Assembly: GCF_003940805.1 (NCBI RefSeq)
Contig: NZ_CP034328.1
Coordinates: 1,346,001 to 1,410,000 of the forward strand
Direction: 5' to 3'
Source of the DNA: Tabrizicola piscis
Lineage (GTDB): Bacteria; Pseudomonadota; Alphaproteobacteria; Rhodobacterales; Rhodobacteraceae
Length of the DNA: 64,000 nt
Made by a program: the position numbers and the translations under genes. A model generated the notes under the pieces. The model was not told the origin of the DNA. It saw nothing but the letters and a program-made list of their open reading frames with translations, and did no database searches. The stretch's first letter is position 1. Each line of letters opens with the position of its first letter. Of this stretch, positions 26,532-36,741 are shown piece by piece.

Positions 26532-28040
26532 TTAGCTCACAAGGTCGCTTGGAAGCAGCCCGTCGGGCATGTTCTGATAGCACACAGGCCGTAGCCAGCG
26601 GCGGATCGACAGCGTGCCGACCGAGGTTGCGCCGAAGTTGGTGCTGGCGGGATAGGGGCCGCCGTGGACCATCGAATCTGCCACTTCGACCCCGGTCGGG
26701 AAGCCATTGGCAAGCACGCGACCGGCCTTGCGCTCCAGCACCGGCATCAGCGTCTGTCCAAGGGCTGTGTCTTCTGGATCAAGGTGCAGGGTGCAGGTCA
26801 GCTGGCCCTGCAGGCTATGGGCGATCAGGGTCATCTGGGCTGCGTCCTTCACCCGGACGATCACGCCAAGGGGGCCGAAAACCTCTTCCGCAAGCAGCTG
26901 ATCGGCAAGCCAGTCTTCGCCCGAGACTTCGAACAGGTAGGGCGTCGCTTCACGGGCGTCGCACAAAGTCGTGAGGATGCTGCGCACCCCCTTCCCGGCT
27001 GCCACCCTGTCGCGGCCCGCGCGGTATGCAGCGGCGATCCCGTCGGTCAGCATGGTCTGGGGGCCGACCTTGGCAACGGCCGCATGCGCTGCCGAAACAA
27101 AGGCGTCGGCGTCAGGGCCGTCCATGACGATGGCGATGCCGGGGTTGGTGCAGAACTGGCCCGCACCCATGGTCAGGCTGCCAGCCCAGCCTTGGGCAAT
27201 GGCAGCCCCACGGGCGGCAAGCGCGTGGGGAAGCAGAAACATCGGGTTGACGCTGCCAAGTTCGCCGAAGAAGGGGATCGGGTCAGGACGGCGGGCGCAC
27301 AGGTCAAACAGCGCCCGTCCTCCGCCAAGGGAACCTGTGAACCCGACAGCGCGGATCAGGGGGTGGGTGACCAGCGCCTCACCCACGTTGCGGGACCCAC
27401 CCTGCACCAGACTGAAGACACCGGGGTGCAGATCGCAGGCAATCCGGGCGGCGTCGATGGCTTGGGCCACAAGTTCGCTCGTGCCGGGATGGGCGGAGTG
27501 GCCCTTCACGACCACCGGGCACCCAGCGGCAAGCGCGCTGGCGGTGTCACCACCGGCAACGGAAAAGGCCAGCGGGAAGTTCGACGCGCCGAACACGGCG
27601 ACCGGCCCGATGGGGCGTTGGATCATCTTGAGGTCGGGGCGTGGCAGCGGCTGGCGATCAGGCAGCGCGGGGTCATGGCGGCGGTCAAGGTAGGCACCGG
27701 CGCGGATGTGGCTGGCGAACAGGCGCAACTGGCCGGTCGTGCGCCCGCGCTCGCCGACCAGACGCGCGGCGGGAAGGCCGGTCTCCTGCGTCCCGATTTC
27801 GGTGATCGCATCGCCACGGGCGTCGATCTGGTCAGCGATTGTTTCAAGGAAGACGGCGCGCTGATCCCGGCTGGTCGCGGCGTAGGAGGGGAACGCGGCC
27901 TCGGCCCCTGCACAGGCCTGCGCCACAAGATCAGGGGTGCCGACCGCAAAGTCATGCGCTGGCCCATGGGCTGGGGAAGAGGCGAAGGTTCCTGGACCCG
28001 CAAGCCAGGAGCCTGCGATGAGGTGTTTGCCAGTCAGCAT
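26532..28040 (-). CDS. Alpha-ketoglutarate semialdehyde dehydrogenase
   Basis: A 502-residue NAD(P)-dependent aldehyde dehydrogenase of the AraE/KGSADH branch. It has the cofactor region FGASNFPLAFSVAGGD, the catalytic Glu region FFGELGSVNP and the catalytic cysteine in GAGQFCTNPG. It would oxidise 2-ketoglutarate semialdehyde to 2-oxoglutarate, the last step of non-phosphorylative pentose catabolism. It is the last gene of the chvE-ggu operon, 51 bases after the sugar dehydrogenase, which supports this substrate over other aldehydes. AAGGAAA precedes the ATG. Confidence 0.88.
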   Translation of the reverse strand: MLTGKHLIAGSWLAGPGTFASSPAHGPAHDFAVGTPDLVAQACAGAEAAFPSYAATSRDQRAVFLETIADQIDARGDAITEIGTQETGLPAARLVGERGRTTGQLRLFASHIRAGAYLDRRHDPALPDRQPLPRPDLKMIQRPIGPVAVFGASNFPLAFSVAGGDTASALAAGCPVVVKGHSAHPGTSELVAQAIDAARIACDLHPGVFSLVQGGSRNVGEALVTHPLIRAVGFTGSLGGGRALFDLCARRPDPIPFFGELGSVNPMFLLPHALAARGAAIAQGWAGSLTMGAGQFCTNPGIAIVMDGPDADAFVSAAHAAVAKVGPQTMLTDGIAAAYRAGRDRVAAGKGVRSILTTLCDAREATPYLFEVSGEDWLADQLLAEEVFGPLGVIVRVKDAAQMTLIAHSLQGQLTCTLHLDPEDTALGQTLMPVLERKAGRVLANGFPTGVEVADSMVHGGPYPASTNFGATSVGTLSIRRWLRPVCYQNMPDGLLPSDLVS

Positions 28041-28091
28041 GTCAGTTTCCTTGGATCGGTGGCGCGCCGGGGTGCCCGGCCCACCGTGGGG

Positions 28092-29009
28092 TCAGAAGTC
28101 GAAGGGATCGGTGAACAGGCGGCGGCCAAGGGTCAGCGCATCGGCGACATGGACCATTGGCGACAGATCGACGTCAGAGGTCCCGTCGGCGACCAGCTGT
28201 GCCATTCTGGCATAAAGCGCCGGGTATTCCCCCATGATCGAGTTTTCGCCCGCAACTTCGACCCCGCCAAGTTCCAGCCGGTTGCCCCCCATCCGCAGGG
28301 CAAGCGGGCCGGCGTTGGTGTCAACCTCGATGTTCCAAGTCTGCGGACCGGTCTGGCGCCAGTCGAATTCGGCGGTGACGCCACCGGAAAACGCCAGATC
28401 GGCGGCGATGGGGGTCTGGCGATTGGCAGGGAACGTCAGGGTCGCACTGGTCAGATGGACCGGAGCAGGGAGAATCTCTGTCAGGATCGACAAGGCATTG
28501 ATGCCGGGATCGAACACGCCCATGCCGCCGGGTTCGAACACCCAGTCCTGACCGGGATGCCATTTCCGCACATCCTCGCGCCAGGTGATATGGGCGCGGG
28601 TGACGGTCTTGTCGGCCAGCCATGCCTTGGCTGGCGCCACAGCATGGGCCATGCGACTGTGCCAAGTGGCGAAAAGCGTCAGGCCCTTGCCAGCGGCCAT
28701 GGCCTGCAGCGTGTGCACTTCGGCCAGTGTTGCTCCCGGAGGTTTTTCCAGCATGACGTGCCGCCCCGCCTGCAGGGCGGCTTCGGCATAGGCATAGCGC
28801 GGGACGGGCGGCATGCAGAGCGACACAGTGTCGATGTCCGGCCGGGCGGCGAGCATTTCGGCAAAGTCGGTGTAGGCGTCGATTCCGTCCACCGAACCGG
28901 AACGCGACACGGTCGCCGCCAGCTCCCAGTCAGCGCTGGCCGCAAGCGCGGGCACATGCTGGTCCCGCGCGATCTTGCCGATGCCGACGAGGGCTATCTT
29001 GCGGGCCAT
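28092..29009 (-). CDS. L-arabinose/D-galactose 1-dehydrogenase (Gfo/Idh/MocA family)
   Basis: A 305-residue NAD(P)-dependent sugar dehydrogenase. The nucleotide-binding motif is VGIGKIARDQHVPA, followed by the EKPPGATL catalytic region and WHPGQDWVFEPGGMGVFDPGIN, all very close to Azospirillum L-arabinose 1-dehydrogenase as I recall it. It oxidises the sugar at C1 to a lactone. ATG 29009 shares one base with the stop of the dehydratase gene (TGATG). Galactose is also accepted by such enzymes, so the physiological sugar is not settled. Confidence 0.85.
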   Translation of the reverse strand: MARKIALVGIGKIARDQHVPALAASADWELAATVSRSGSVDGIDAYTDFAEMLAARPDIDTVSLCMPPVPRYAYAEAALQAGRHVMLEKPPGATLAEVHTLQAMAAGKGLTLFATWHSRMAHAVAPAKAWLADKTVTRAHITWREDVRKWHPGQDWVFEPGGMGVFDPGINALSILTEILPAPVHLTSATLTFPANRQTPIAADLAFSGGVTAEFDWRQTGPQTWNIEVDTNAGPLALRMGGNRLELGGVEVAGENSIMGEYPALYARMAQLVADGTSDVDLSPMVHVADALTLGRRLFTDPFDF

Positions 29010-30751
29010 CAGTGGCTGTCCTTGCCCACCGGGGCACCCCGGCAACCCTTGAGGAAATCAAGGTCAGCCCCGGTATCCGCGCCTTCGACATGGGCATGGT
29101 GCAGCCACGCATACCCCCCGGCGGGGGCTGCCACGCTGGGCGTCCACGCTGCCAGTCGCGCGGCAAGCTCGGCCTCGGGGATGTCGAGATGCAGGCGGCG
29201 GTTCGGCACGTCCAGTTCGATCATGTCGCCGTTCCGGACCACCGCCAGCGGTCCGCCCGCCGCCGCTTCGGGCGAGGTATGCAGGACCACTGTGCCATAG
29301 GCCGTGCCGGACATGCGCGCATCTGAAATCCGGACCATGTCGGTGATGCCCTTGCGTAGGATCTTGGGCGGCAGGCCCATGTTGCCCACCTCGGCCATGC
29401 CGGGATAGCCTTTGGGGCCGCAGTTCTTCAGCACCATGATGCAGGTTTCGTCGATGTCGAGCGCTTCGTCGTTGATCTTGGCCTTGTAGTCGTCGATCCC
29501 CTCAAACACGACAGCCCGCCCGCGGTGGGTTAGCAGCGATGGCGTCGCCGCCGACGGTTTCAGAACCGCCCCTTTTGGCGCGAGGTTGCCTTTTAACACC
29601 ACGATGCCGCCGGACTGTGTCAGCGCCTTTTCTTTCGGCAGGATCACATCCTCGTTGTGGTTCTGCACGTCCTTGACCTGATCCCACGCGGTCTGGCCGG
29701 ACACTGTCAGCGCGTCCTTGTGCAACAGCCCCGCTTCGCCCAGCCGCTTGATCACGACGGGCAGGCCACCGGCGTAGAAGAATTCTTCCATCAAATACTT
29801 GCCGGACGGCATCAGGTTCACGATGGTCGGCACGTCCCGACCGCAGCGGTCCCAATCATCCAGCGTCAGGTCAATGCCCACCCGGCCCGCGATGGCCAAC
29901 AGGTGGATGACGGCGTTTGTCGACCCGCCGATGGCCGCGTTGGTGCGGATGGCGTTTTCGAACGCTTCCTTCTTCAGAATGTCCGAGGGTTTCAGGTCAT
30001 CCTTGACCATCTGCACGATCCGCCGCCCGGTCAGATGCGCCATGACGCGGCGGCGGCTGTCCACCGCCGGAATGGCGGCGTTGCCAGAGAGTGCCATCCC
30101 CAGCGCTTCGGCCATCGAGGCCATGGTAGACGCGGTGCCCATCGTATTGCACGACCCGGGAGAGCGGCTCATCGACGCTTCGGCCTCAAGGAAATCTTCC
30201 TTGGACATCTCGCCCGCTTTCACCGCTTCGGAGAACTTCCACAGATGCGTGCCGGACCCGACCCGTTCGCCGCGGAAATGGCCGTTCAGCATCGGCCCGC
30301 CGGTCACCACGATCGAGGGCAGGTCGGTGCTGGCGGCGGCCATCAGAAGGGACGGCGTGGTCTTGTCACAGCCGACCATCAGCACGCAGCCATCCATCGG
30401 CTGACCGCGCATCGCCTCTTCCACCGCCATGGCGGCGAGGTTGCGGAACATCATCGCCGTGGGCCGGAAGGCGGATTCGCTGGCCGAGAACACCGGCACT
30501 TCCACCGGAAAGCCGCCGGCTTCGTAGATGCCGAACTTCACCTTTTCGGCCAGATCGCGCAGGTGGGCGTTGCACGGGGTAAGCTCTGACCAGGTGTTCA
30601 GGATACCGATCACCGGGCGGCCATCGAACAGGTCAGCGGGCAGACCCTGATTTCGCATCCAGCCGCGGTGATAGATGTTGTCCTTGGACGTGCCTCCGAA
30701 CCATTCCTGCGAGCGGAGTTTGCGGGGCCAGGCGGCGGGTTTGAAGGTCAT
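29009..30751 (-). CDS. IlvD/Edd-family sugar-acid dehydratase, probable L-arabonate dehydratase
   Basis: A 580-residue iron-sulfur dehydratase of the IlvD/Edd family, full length. Cluster and metal residues lie in LTPCNAHL, MVGCDKTTP and SPGSCNTMGTA. It would convert L-arabonate (or D-galactonate/fuconate) to the 2-keto-3-deoxy acid. It lies seven bases after the FAH-family gene and overlaps the next gene by one base. The transporter and pathway neighbours favour a sugar acid over the branched-chain amino acid role of IlvD. Confidence 0.88.
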   Translation of the reverse strand: MTFKPAAWPRKLRSQEWFGGTSKDNIYHRGWMRNQGLPADLFDGRPVIGILNTWSELTPCNAHLRDLAEKVKFGIYEAGGFPVEVPVFSASESAFRPTAMMFRNLAAMAVEEAMRGQPMDGCVLMVGCDKTTPSLLMAAASTDLPSIVVTGGPMLNGHFRGERVGSGTHLWKFSEAVKAGEMSKEDFLEAEASMSRSPGSCNTMGTASTMASMAEALGMALSGNAAIPAVDSRRRVMAHLTGRRIVQMVKDDLKPSDILKKEAFENAIRTNAAIGGSTNAVIHLLAIAGRVGIDLTLDDWDRCGRDVPTIVNLMPSGKYLMEEFFYAGGLPVVIKRLGEAGLLHKDALTVSGQTAWDQVKDVQNHNEDVILPKEKALTQSGGIVVLKGNLAPKGAVLKPSAATPSLLTHRGRAVVFEGIDDYKAKINDEALDIDETCIMVLKNCGPKGYPGMAEVGNMGLPPKILRKGITDMVRISDARMSGTAYGTVVLHTSPEAAAGGPLAVVRNGDMIELDVPNRRLHLDIPEAELAARLAAWTPSVAAPAGGYAWLHHAHVEGADTGADLDFLKGCRGAPVGKDSH

Positions 30752-30758
30752 GTCACTC

Positions 30759-31751
30759 TCACAGGGCTTTGGCAGTCACGGCGCCGCTTTCAGCAGGCGC
30801 GATGGCGAGGGGGTTTCGTAGCGGCAGCCCGAACGGGGCGGCCTCGATTTCAAAGGTATCGCCGGGTTGGGGTACCAGTCCATCGGCAAAGGACAGGGTG
30901 GCCGTGCCGAACATGTGGACATGCAGGTCCCCCGGTTGGCGGAACAGGCGATACTTGAAGTGGTGATGTTCAAGGTTGGCAAGGGTGTGGGACATGTTCG
31001 CTTCGCCCGACAGGAAGGGCTTTTCGAAGATGACCGCCCCGTCCCGCCAGATGCGGCTGGTGCCGCGGACGTCATGCGGCAGGTCCCCGACAAGGATCTC
31101 TGGCCCGAAAGACGCTTCGCGCAGCTTGGAATGGGCAAGGAACAGATAGTTGATCCGTTCGGTCACATGGTCGGAGAATTCGTTCGCAAGGGCCCAGCCA
31201 ACGCGAGCCGGACTGCCGTAAGCATCAATCAGGTAGATCCCGGCCAGTTCCGGCTCTTCGCCGCCATCCAGCGCAAAGCCCGGGCTGGTCAGCGGATGAC
31301 CGGGGGCAACGGCGGTGTGGCCATTGCCCTTGTAGAACCATTCCGGCTGCACGCCGACTTGGCCCGGTGCGGGGCGTCCGCCCTCCAGCCCCATGCGGAA
31401 CATCTTCATGCTGTCGGTCAGGTTTTCGGCACCGTCCAGCTTGGCGTGCATCGCGTCACGGGTGGCGGCCGAGCCAAGATGCGTCAACCCTGTGCCGGTC
31501 AGGTGCATATGGGCTGGGTCCGGGTGGCTGATCGGCAAGGCAAGGTGGCCCTTCGCGGCAAGCGACACCAGGTCAACCGCTTCGCCCAGACCATGCGCGG
31601 CGATGACGGCGGTAAGCGGTTGGCCCAAGGACAGGGCTTCGGTCGCCAGGGCATAGGTGCTGGTCGCACCGCGCACGATGGCGGATTCCGTCCCCTCACG
31701 CGCGACCACGGCAAGGCTGCCATCGGGTTTCAGGATTTGTGACAACAGCAT
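30759..31751 (-). CDS. gguC: FAH-family protein GguC/AraD1, probable 2-keto-3-deoxy-sugar-acid dehydratase
   Basis: A 330-residue member of the fumarylacetoacetate hydrolase superfamily, of the GguC/AraD1 group associated with chvE-gguAB. Acidic metal-site regions include GGEEPELAGIYL and the later GANEFSDH-like segment (LANEFSDHVTE). With arabonate dehydratase upstream in the pathway and ketoglutarate semialdehyde dehydrogenase downstream, dehydration of 2-keto-3-deoxy-arabonate fits, replacing the dihydrodipicolinate-synthase-like AraD. This role is inferred from context. It starts 12 bases after gguB. Confidence 0.78.
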   Translation of the reverse strand: MLLSQILKPDGSLAVVAREGTESAIVRGATSTYALATEALSLGQPLTAVIAAHGLGEAVDLVSLAAKGHLALPISHPDPAHMHLTGTGLTHLGSAATRDAMHAKLDGAENLTDSMKMFRMGLEGGRPAPGQVGVQPEWFYKGNGHTAVAPGHPLTSPGFALDGGEEPELAGIYLIDAYGSPARVGWALANEFSDHVTERINYLFLAHSKLREASFGPEILVGDLPHDVRGTSRIWRDGAVIFEKPFLSGEANMSHTLANLEHHHFKYRLFRQPGDLHVHMFGTATLSFADGLVPQPGDTFEIEAAPFGLPLRNPLAIAPAESGAVTAKAL

Positions 31752-31763
31752 CTTGGCCCCGCC

Positions 31764-32942
31764 CTATTTCGATTTGTTGTAAACGTCGAAGATCACGGCG
31801 GACAAAAGCACCAGCCCCTTGATCACCTGTTGATAGTCGATGCCGATGCCCATGATCGACATGCCGTTGTTCATCACGCCCATGATCAGAGCGCCCACGA
31901 CCGCGCCAAGGATCTTGCCGACCCCGCCTGACATCGACGCCCCGCCGATGAAGACCGCCGCGATCACATCAAGCTCGAACCCCGCCCCGGCCTTGGGGGT
32001 GGAGGAGTTCAGCCGCGCAGCGACAATCATTCCCGCAAGTGCCGCCAGCACGCCCATGTTGCAGAAGGTCAGGAACACCAGCCTTTCGGTCTTGATGCCC
32101 GACAGCTTGGCCGCCTTTTCGTTGCCGCCCAGCGCGTAGATGCGGCGCCCGGTGGTCATGTTCTCGGTAAAGAAGGCGTAAAGGACGGTGAGCGCGGTCA
32201 GGATGATCACCACGTTCGGCAGTCCGCGGAAGGTGGCCAGCTTGTAGCCGACGAAGATCAGCGCTGCTGACACGACCGCGTTGCGGATAACGAAGACCAC
32301 CATCGGTTCAGGCTCGATCCCGAAGGCAGCATCGCGTTTGCGGGCCTGCCAGCCAAGGATGACGATTGCCAGCGCACAAAGGCAGACCAGCGCGATGGCG
32401 GTCACGTTGGGTTTGTCGACGCCAAAGACGTCGGGGACAAAGCCGGTGGACAGCGACTGGAAGGTTTTCGGGAACGGCCCGATGTTCTGCCCGGCCAGCA
32501 ACCACAGCGTCAGGCCCCGGAACACCAGCATCCCGGCAAGGGTCACGATGAACGACGGAATCCGCCAGTAGGCAACCCAGTAGCCCTGAGCCGCGCCGAT
32601 CAGCAAGCCGACGAACAGGCACGCGGGAACCACCGCCCAGACGGGCCAATCCAGATTGACCGTCAGCACGGCGGCAACCGCGCCGACAAAGCCGACAACC
32701 GAACCGACCGAAAGGTCAATGTGGCCAGCCACGATGACCAGCAGCATGCCAAGGGCCATGATGATGACGTAGGAGTTCTGCAGGAACAGGTTGGTGATGT
32801 TCTGCGCAGACAGGAAATCGACATCTTCGAACACGCGGACGACCACGACGAAGAACAGGACGATCGCGACCAGCGCCATCAGCATCCCGTTTTCGCGCAA
32901 GTGCCCGCCCAGATGCGAACTGAGACCTCTCGCCTCGCTCAT
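31764..32942 (-). CDS. gguB: Multiple monosaccharide ABC transporter permease GguB
   Basis: A 392-residue inner-membrane permease of the BPD_transp_2/ribose-xylose class with about ten hydrophobic segments. Characteristic pieces are [26 protein letters not shown] and [14 protein letters not shown]. It is longer than RbsC-type permeases, as GguB/MmsB proteins are, and works as a homodimer with GguA. The start overlaps the gguA stop (ATGA). Confidence 0.92.
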   Translation of the reverse strand: MSEARGLSSHLGGHLRENGMLMALVAIVLFFVVVVRVFEDVDFLSAQNITNLFLQNSYVIIMALGMLLVIVAGHIDLSVGSVVGFVGAVAAVLTVNLDWPVWAVVPACLFVGLLIGAAQGYWVAYWRIPSFIVTLAGMLVFRGLTLWLLAGQNIGPFPKTFQSLSTGFVPDVFGVDKPNVTAIALVCLCALAIVILGWQARKRDAAFGIEPEPMVVFVIRNAVVSAALIFVGYKLATFRGLPNVVIILTALTVLYAFFTENMTTGRRIYALGGNEKAAKLSGIKTERLVFLTFCNMGVLAALAGMIVAARLNSSTPKAGAGFELDVIAAVFIGGASMSGGVGKILGAVVGALIMGVMNNGMSIMGIGIDYQQVIKGLVLLSAVIFDVYNKSK

Positions 32943-34468
32943 GCGGCTTTCCCTTCTGCTTGCAGGATCAAGGCCATGATCCTTTCCTGGCTCGCCTCGG
33001 ATCGGGCAAGCTCGCCCACGATCCGACCTTCGTTCATCACGTAGATCCGGTCACACATGCCCAGAAGCTCGGGCATTTCGCTGCTGATCATCACGACTCC
33101 GCGGCCCTGTGCGGCAAGGTCGTTCATGATGCCGTAGATTTCGAACTTGGCACCGACGTCGATCCCGCGAGTGGGCTCATCCAGGATCAGCACTTGCGGA
33201 TCGGTGAACAACCATTTCGACAGCACGACCTTCTGCTGGTTGCCGCCCGACAGGTTGACGACGCGCTGCATGACGCCGGGCGTGCGGATATTCATCGCGC
33301 GGCGGTACTCTTCCGCCACCTGCGTTTCACGGCGCAGGCTGAGGACGCCCTTGCTGGATACGCCAAACAGGTTGGCCAGCGTGATGTTGCGGACGATGGG
33401 TTCTTCCAGCACCAGCCCAAGGACCTTGCGGTCTTCGGTGACATAGGCCAGCCCGGCGTCGATGGCCCGCGCCACAGTCGAGGTATCGGCAACCTTGCCG
33501 CCCAGCGTGACCTGACCCGAGATGGTCTGGCCATAGCTGCGTCCGAACAGGCTCATCGCCAGTTCGGTGCGTCCGGCCCCCATCAGCCCGGCAATGCCGA
33601 CGATTTCACCCCTGCGGACATGGAAGCTGGCGTCGTGGATCATCTGCCGGTCCTTCTGGTCCGGGTGCCAGACGTTCCAGCCCTTCACCTCCATCAGCAC
33701 TTCGCCGATGTTGGGGGTGCGGTCAGGGTAGCGATGCGCCATGTCGCGGCCCACCATGTCGCGGATGATGCGGTCTTCCGAGATATCCGCCTTGTTCAGC
33801 GTCGATACGGTCGCCCCGTCCCGAATGATGGTGATCCGGTCGGCCACGCGGCCGATTTCGTTCAGCTTGTGGCTGATGATGATCTGCGTGACGCCTTGCG
33901 CCTTAAGCTCCAGCATCAGGTCAAGCAGCTTCTGGCTGTCGTTTTCCTGCAAGGCGGCGGTGGGTTCATCAAGGATAAGCAGGCGGACATCCTTGGCCAA
34001 TGCCTTGGCGATCTCGATCAGCTGCTGCTTGCCCACACCCAGCTTTTCGACCTTGGTCGTGGGGGCCTCGCTCAGGCCGACCTTGCGCAGCAGGGTTTCG
34101 GTTTTCTGGAACGCCTCGGCCCAGTTGATCACGCCGCGCTTTGCAACCTCGTTGCCCAGAAACAGGTTTTCGGCAATCGACAGAAGCGGCACCAGAGCCA
34201 GTTCCTGATGGATGATGATGATGCCGCGATCTTCGGAGTCGCGGATGTTCCGGCAGGTCAGCGGCAGACCGTCGTAGAGGATATCCCCCTCATAGGATCC
34301 ATGCGGATAAACGCCCGACAGCACCTTCATCAGCGTGGATTTGCCTGCGCCGTTTTCACCGCAGATCGCATGAATCTCGCCGGGTTCGACGGTCAGGCTG
34401 ACGTTGTCCAACGCCCGCACGCCGGGGAAGACCTTGCTGATCCCCCGCATTTCCAGAAGTGGTGCCAT
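32939..34468 (-). CDS. gguA: Multiple monosaccharide ABC transporter ATPase GguA
   Basis: A 509-residue protein with two ABC domains. The N-terminal one has Walker A (GENGAGKST) and signature (LGVGKQQ); the C-terminal one has a degenerate Walker A (GLMGAGRTE) and the signature LSGGNQQK with [10 protein letters not shown], typical of sugar ATPases of the RbsA/MglA type. ATG 34468 is the first plausible start, as homology begins there. It lies 52 bases after chvE, separated by a hairpin, and energises GguB. Confidence 0.93.
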   Translation of the reverse strand: MAPLLEMRGISKVFPGVRALDNVSLTVEPGEIHAICGENGAGKSTLMKVLSGVYPHGSYEGDILYDGLPLTCRNIRDSEDRGIIIIHQELALVPLLSIAENLFLGNEVAKRGVINWAEAFQKTETLLRKVGLSEAPTTKVEKLGVGKQQLIEIAKALAKDVRLLILDEPTAALQENDSQKLLDLMLELKAQGVTQIIISHKLNEIGRVADRITIIRDGATVSTLNKADISEDRIIRDMVGRDMAHRYPDRTPNIGEVLMEVKGWNVWHPDQKDRQMIHDASFHVRRGEIVGIAGLMGAGRTELAMSLFGRSYGQTISGQVTLGGKVADTSTVARAIDAGLAYVTEDRKVLGLVLEEPIVRNITLANLFGVSSKGVLSLRRETQVAEEYRRAMNIRTPGVMQRVVNLSGGNQQKVVLSKWLFTDPQVLILDEPTRGIDVGAKFEIYGIMNDLAAQGRGVVMISSEMPELLGMCDRIYVMNEGRIVGELARSEASQERIMALILQAEGKAA

Positions 34469-34483
34469 GGTTCCCCCCTGCGG

Positions 34484-34515
34484 TTGCCCGCCCCTGCTAT
34501 GGCAAGGGCGGGCAA
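34484..34515 (-). terminator. Intercistronic hairpin between chvE and gguA
   Basis: TTGCCCGCCC and GGGCGGGCAA form a perfect ten-base stem directly after the chvE stop codon. It probably stabilises the chvE message or partly terminates, raising binding protein over ATPase and permease. Confidence 0.65.
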
Positions 34516-34520
34516 TCAGA

Positions 34521-35597
34521 TTACTGCAGTTGCTCGGCGGTGTAGTAGCCGGAACCGACAAGAACCGCCTCGTAGTTCGAGGCGTCAACAGGCTGGCTGG
34601 CCAGCAGGTAGGACGGCACGACCTTGACCCCGTTGTCGTAGGTCGTGGTATCGTTGATCTCGGGTTCAGCCCCGGAGAGCACCGCATCGACCATGGCAAC
34701 GGTCACTTTGGCCAGTTCGCGGGTGTCCTTGAAGATCGAGGAATACTGCTCGCCCGCGATGATCGACTTGATCGACGGAACTTCGCAGTCCTGACCCGTG
34801 ACGATCGGCATGGCCAGATCGCCCGAACCATAACCCACGCCCTTGAGCGAGGACAGGATGCCGATGGACAGCCCGTCATAAGGTGACAGCGCGCCATGCA
34901 GCGCCTTGTCGCCGTAGTTCGAGGACAGAAGGTTGTCCATCCGGGACTGGGCCACGGCACCGTCCCAACGCAGGGTGCCGACCACGTCCATGCCCATCTG
35001 GCCCGACGGGATGACGATGTCGCCCGATGCGATCAGCGGATCAAGGATCGACATCGCGCCGTTGTAGAAGAAGAAGGCGTTGTTGTCGTCCGGGCTGCCG
35101 CCGAAGAGTTCGACGTTCCACGGTTTCACATCTGCAAAGCGCTCTTTCAGGCCGGCCACAAGGCTTTCCGCCTGCTGCACGCCAACCTTGAAGTTGTCGA
35201 AGGTGGCGTAGTAGTCGACCGAGCCGCTTTCACGGATCAGTCGGTCATAGGCGATGACTTTGATCCCGGCGGCGGCGGCGTTGTCCAGCGCGTTGGACAG
35301 GGTGGTGCCGTCGATGGCGGCGATGACCAGGGCCTTGACGCCCTTGGTGATCATGTTCTCGATCTGGGCCAGCTGGTTGGGGATGTCATCCTCGGCGTAT
35401 TGCAGGTCGGTGGCGTAGCCTGCCGCCGTGAACTGCTCGACCATCGAAGACCCGTCCGAGATCCAGCGGGCGGACGATTGCGTCGGCATGGCGATGCCGA
35501 TGGTGCCCTTGTCTTGCGCGAAGGCGGGCAAGGTGAACGTCGATGACGCAGCCGCAGCACCGCCAAGCGCCAGAAGCGCCCTTCTTGAAAGTTGCAT
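34521..35597 (-). CDS. chvE: Periplasmic monosaccharide-binding protein ChvE
   Basis: A 358-residue type I periplasmic binding protein. The leader contains a twin arginine ([11 protein letters not shown]) before a hydrophobic stretch and an ALPAFAQ-like cleavage site, so Tat export is possible. The mature part follows the ChvE/MmsE pattern ([36 protein letters not shown]). It binds aldoses such as arabinose and galactose for GguAB. A GGAGG site precedes ATG 35597. It is first in the operon and divergent from the LysR gene. Confidence 0.9.
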   Translation of the reverse strand: MQLSRRALLALGGAAAASSTFTLPAFAQDKGTIGIAMPTQSSARWISDGSSMVEQFTAAGYATDLQYAEDDIPNQLAQIENMITKGVKALVIAAIDGTTLSNALDNAAAAGIKVIAYDRLIRESGSVDYYATFDNFKVGVQQAESLVAGLKERFADVKPWNVELFGGSPDDNNAFFFYNGAMSILDPLIASGDIVIPSGQMGMDVVGTLRWDGAVAQSRMDNLLSSNYGDKALHGALSPYDGLSIGILSSLKGVGYGSGDLAMPIVTGQDCEVPSIKSIIAGEQYSSIFKDTRELAKVTVAMVDAVLSGAEPEINDTTTYDNGVKVVPSYLLASQPVDASNYEAVLVGSGYYTAEQLQ

Positions 35598-35697
35598 ATG
35601 TGTATCCTCCCTGGCCGCCATTGTGGCGGCGATAGCCTTGCGGATGCCAAGGCAAAGCCCCGGTGCAGCCGTGTCACCCCTCTTGCCGGGCAAATGC

Positions 35698-35715
35698 ATA
35701 TCGGTCAAATGATAT
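35698..35715. promoter_or_regulatory. Candidate LysR operator between chvE and the LysR gene
   Basis: ATATCGGTCAAATGATAT is an interrupted palindrome (ATATC-N8-GATAT) containing a T-N11-A core. Related half-sites CAAATG and ATTTGATAT flank it at 35691 and 35737. The position midway between the divergent starts suits the regulator encoded at 35744. Confidence 0.5.
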
Positions 35716-35743
35716 AGCGGAATACAAACATGGCGGATTTGAT

Positions 35744-36697
35744 ATGAAACAGGGCAAATCGGCTATCCCCCTTGCGCACCGTGGTCTCAAGCTGACGCAT
35801 CTGCGGCTGATGGCGGCGCTGGCCGAAGCCGGGCAGATTTCGGCTGCGGCAGCGCAGATCGGGATCGCCCAACCCGCCGCATCCCGCCTTCTGGCCGAGA
35901 TCGAGCGTATCCTGGGCGAGCCGGTCCACCACCGGACCGGCAGGGGGATGTCGCTGACATCGGTGGGGCAGGCCTTTGCGTTGCGGGCGCAACGCATCCA
36001 GCTGGAACTGCGCGATGCCGCCCGTGACATGGCCGAAGCGGCGTCAGGCGGGGTCGGACATGTGCGGATCGGGTCCGTCACCGGCCCCGCGATTGACCGG
36101 GTTCTGCCCGTGCTGCGCAACGCCCGGCTGACCGCCCCGCAAGTGACCTTCGAAGTGATCGTGGGCCCGTCGGATGTGCTGTGCGAAAACCTTTTGTCCG
36201 GGCGGATCGACTTTGCCATTGGCCGACTGCCGGAAGGGCCCAGCCGAGACTTGCTGACCATCGCACAGATCGCGCCGGAACCAGTATCGCTGGTCACAAG
36301 GCGCGGACATCCGCTGGCGCAACACCCGAACCCGACCGTTGCGGACTTGCTGCACTATGACTGGATCATGCCTCCGCCCGAGTCGCTGCTGACGCGGACG
36401 GTGCTGCGACGCCTGCAAGCGCATGGGGTTGAAGCGCCGCCGCAGCGGCTGTCCACGGCGTCGTTCCTGCTGACCTTCGCCTTGCTGCAGCAATCGAATG
36501 CCATTGCCCCGCTGGCGCTGGCCGTGGCCAACAGCTTTTCGCAGCCGATTGACAGCCCCTACACCCAGTTGGCTGTCGATCTGGGGATCGAAGTAGAGCC
36601 GTTCGGGCTGGTGACCCGGGCGAGGTCGGTCCTGCCCCCGACCGCAGCCCGGATCGCGCATGAAATTCAGGCCCTGACCCTGCCCCTTGCGGGATGA
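35744..36697 (+). CDS. LysR-type regulator of the sugar operon (GbpR-like)
   Basis: A 317-residue LysR-family protein. The helix-turn-helix ([21 protein letters not shown]) lies near residues 30-50 and a substrate-binding domain follows. It matches the GbpR group, which is encoded divergently from chvE in Agrobacterium and Azospirillum relatives and responds to arabinose or galactose. That position is reproduced here. ATG 35744 starts just before the conserved [12 protein letters not shown] region. Confidence 0.87.
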   Translation: MKQGKSAIPLAHRGLKLTHLRLMAALAEAGQISAAAAQIGIAQPAASRLLAEIERILGEPVHHRTGRGMSLTSVGQAFALRAQRIQLELRDAARDMAEAASGGVGHVRIGSVTGPAIDRVLPVLRNARLTAPQVTFEVIVGPSDVLCENLLSGRIDFAIGRLPEGPSRDLLTIAQIAPEPVSLVTRRGHPLAQHPNPTVADLLHYDWIMPPPESLLTRTVLRRLQAHGVEAPPQRLSTASFLLTFALLQQSNAIAPLALAVANSFSQPIDSPYTQLAVDLGIEVEPFGLVTRARSVLPPTAARIAHEIQALTLPLAG

Positions 36698-36741
36698 TCC
36701 TGAGGTCGGAAGTCAGGCGACCGTCAACCTGCGGTGCCGGG

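Noticed and set aside
26664..29300. Plus-strand open frame of 878 codons across the aldehyde dehydrogenase and sugar dehydrogenase genes
   Set aside because: It spans two well-supported minus-strand genes and has no domain.
32960..34627. Plus-strand open frame of 555 codons opposite gguA
   Set aside because: Shadow of a two-domain ATPase gene with clear motifs.
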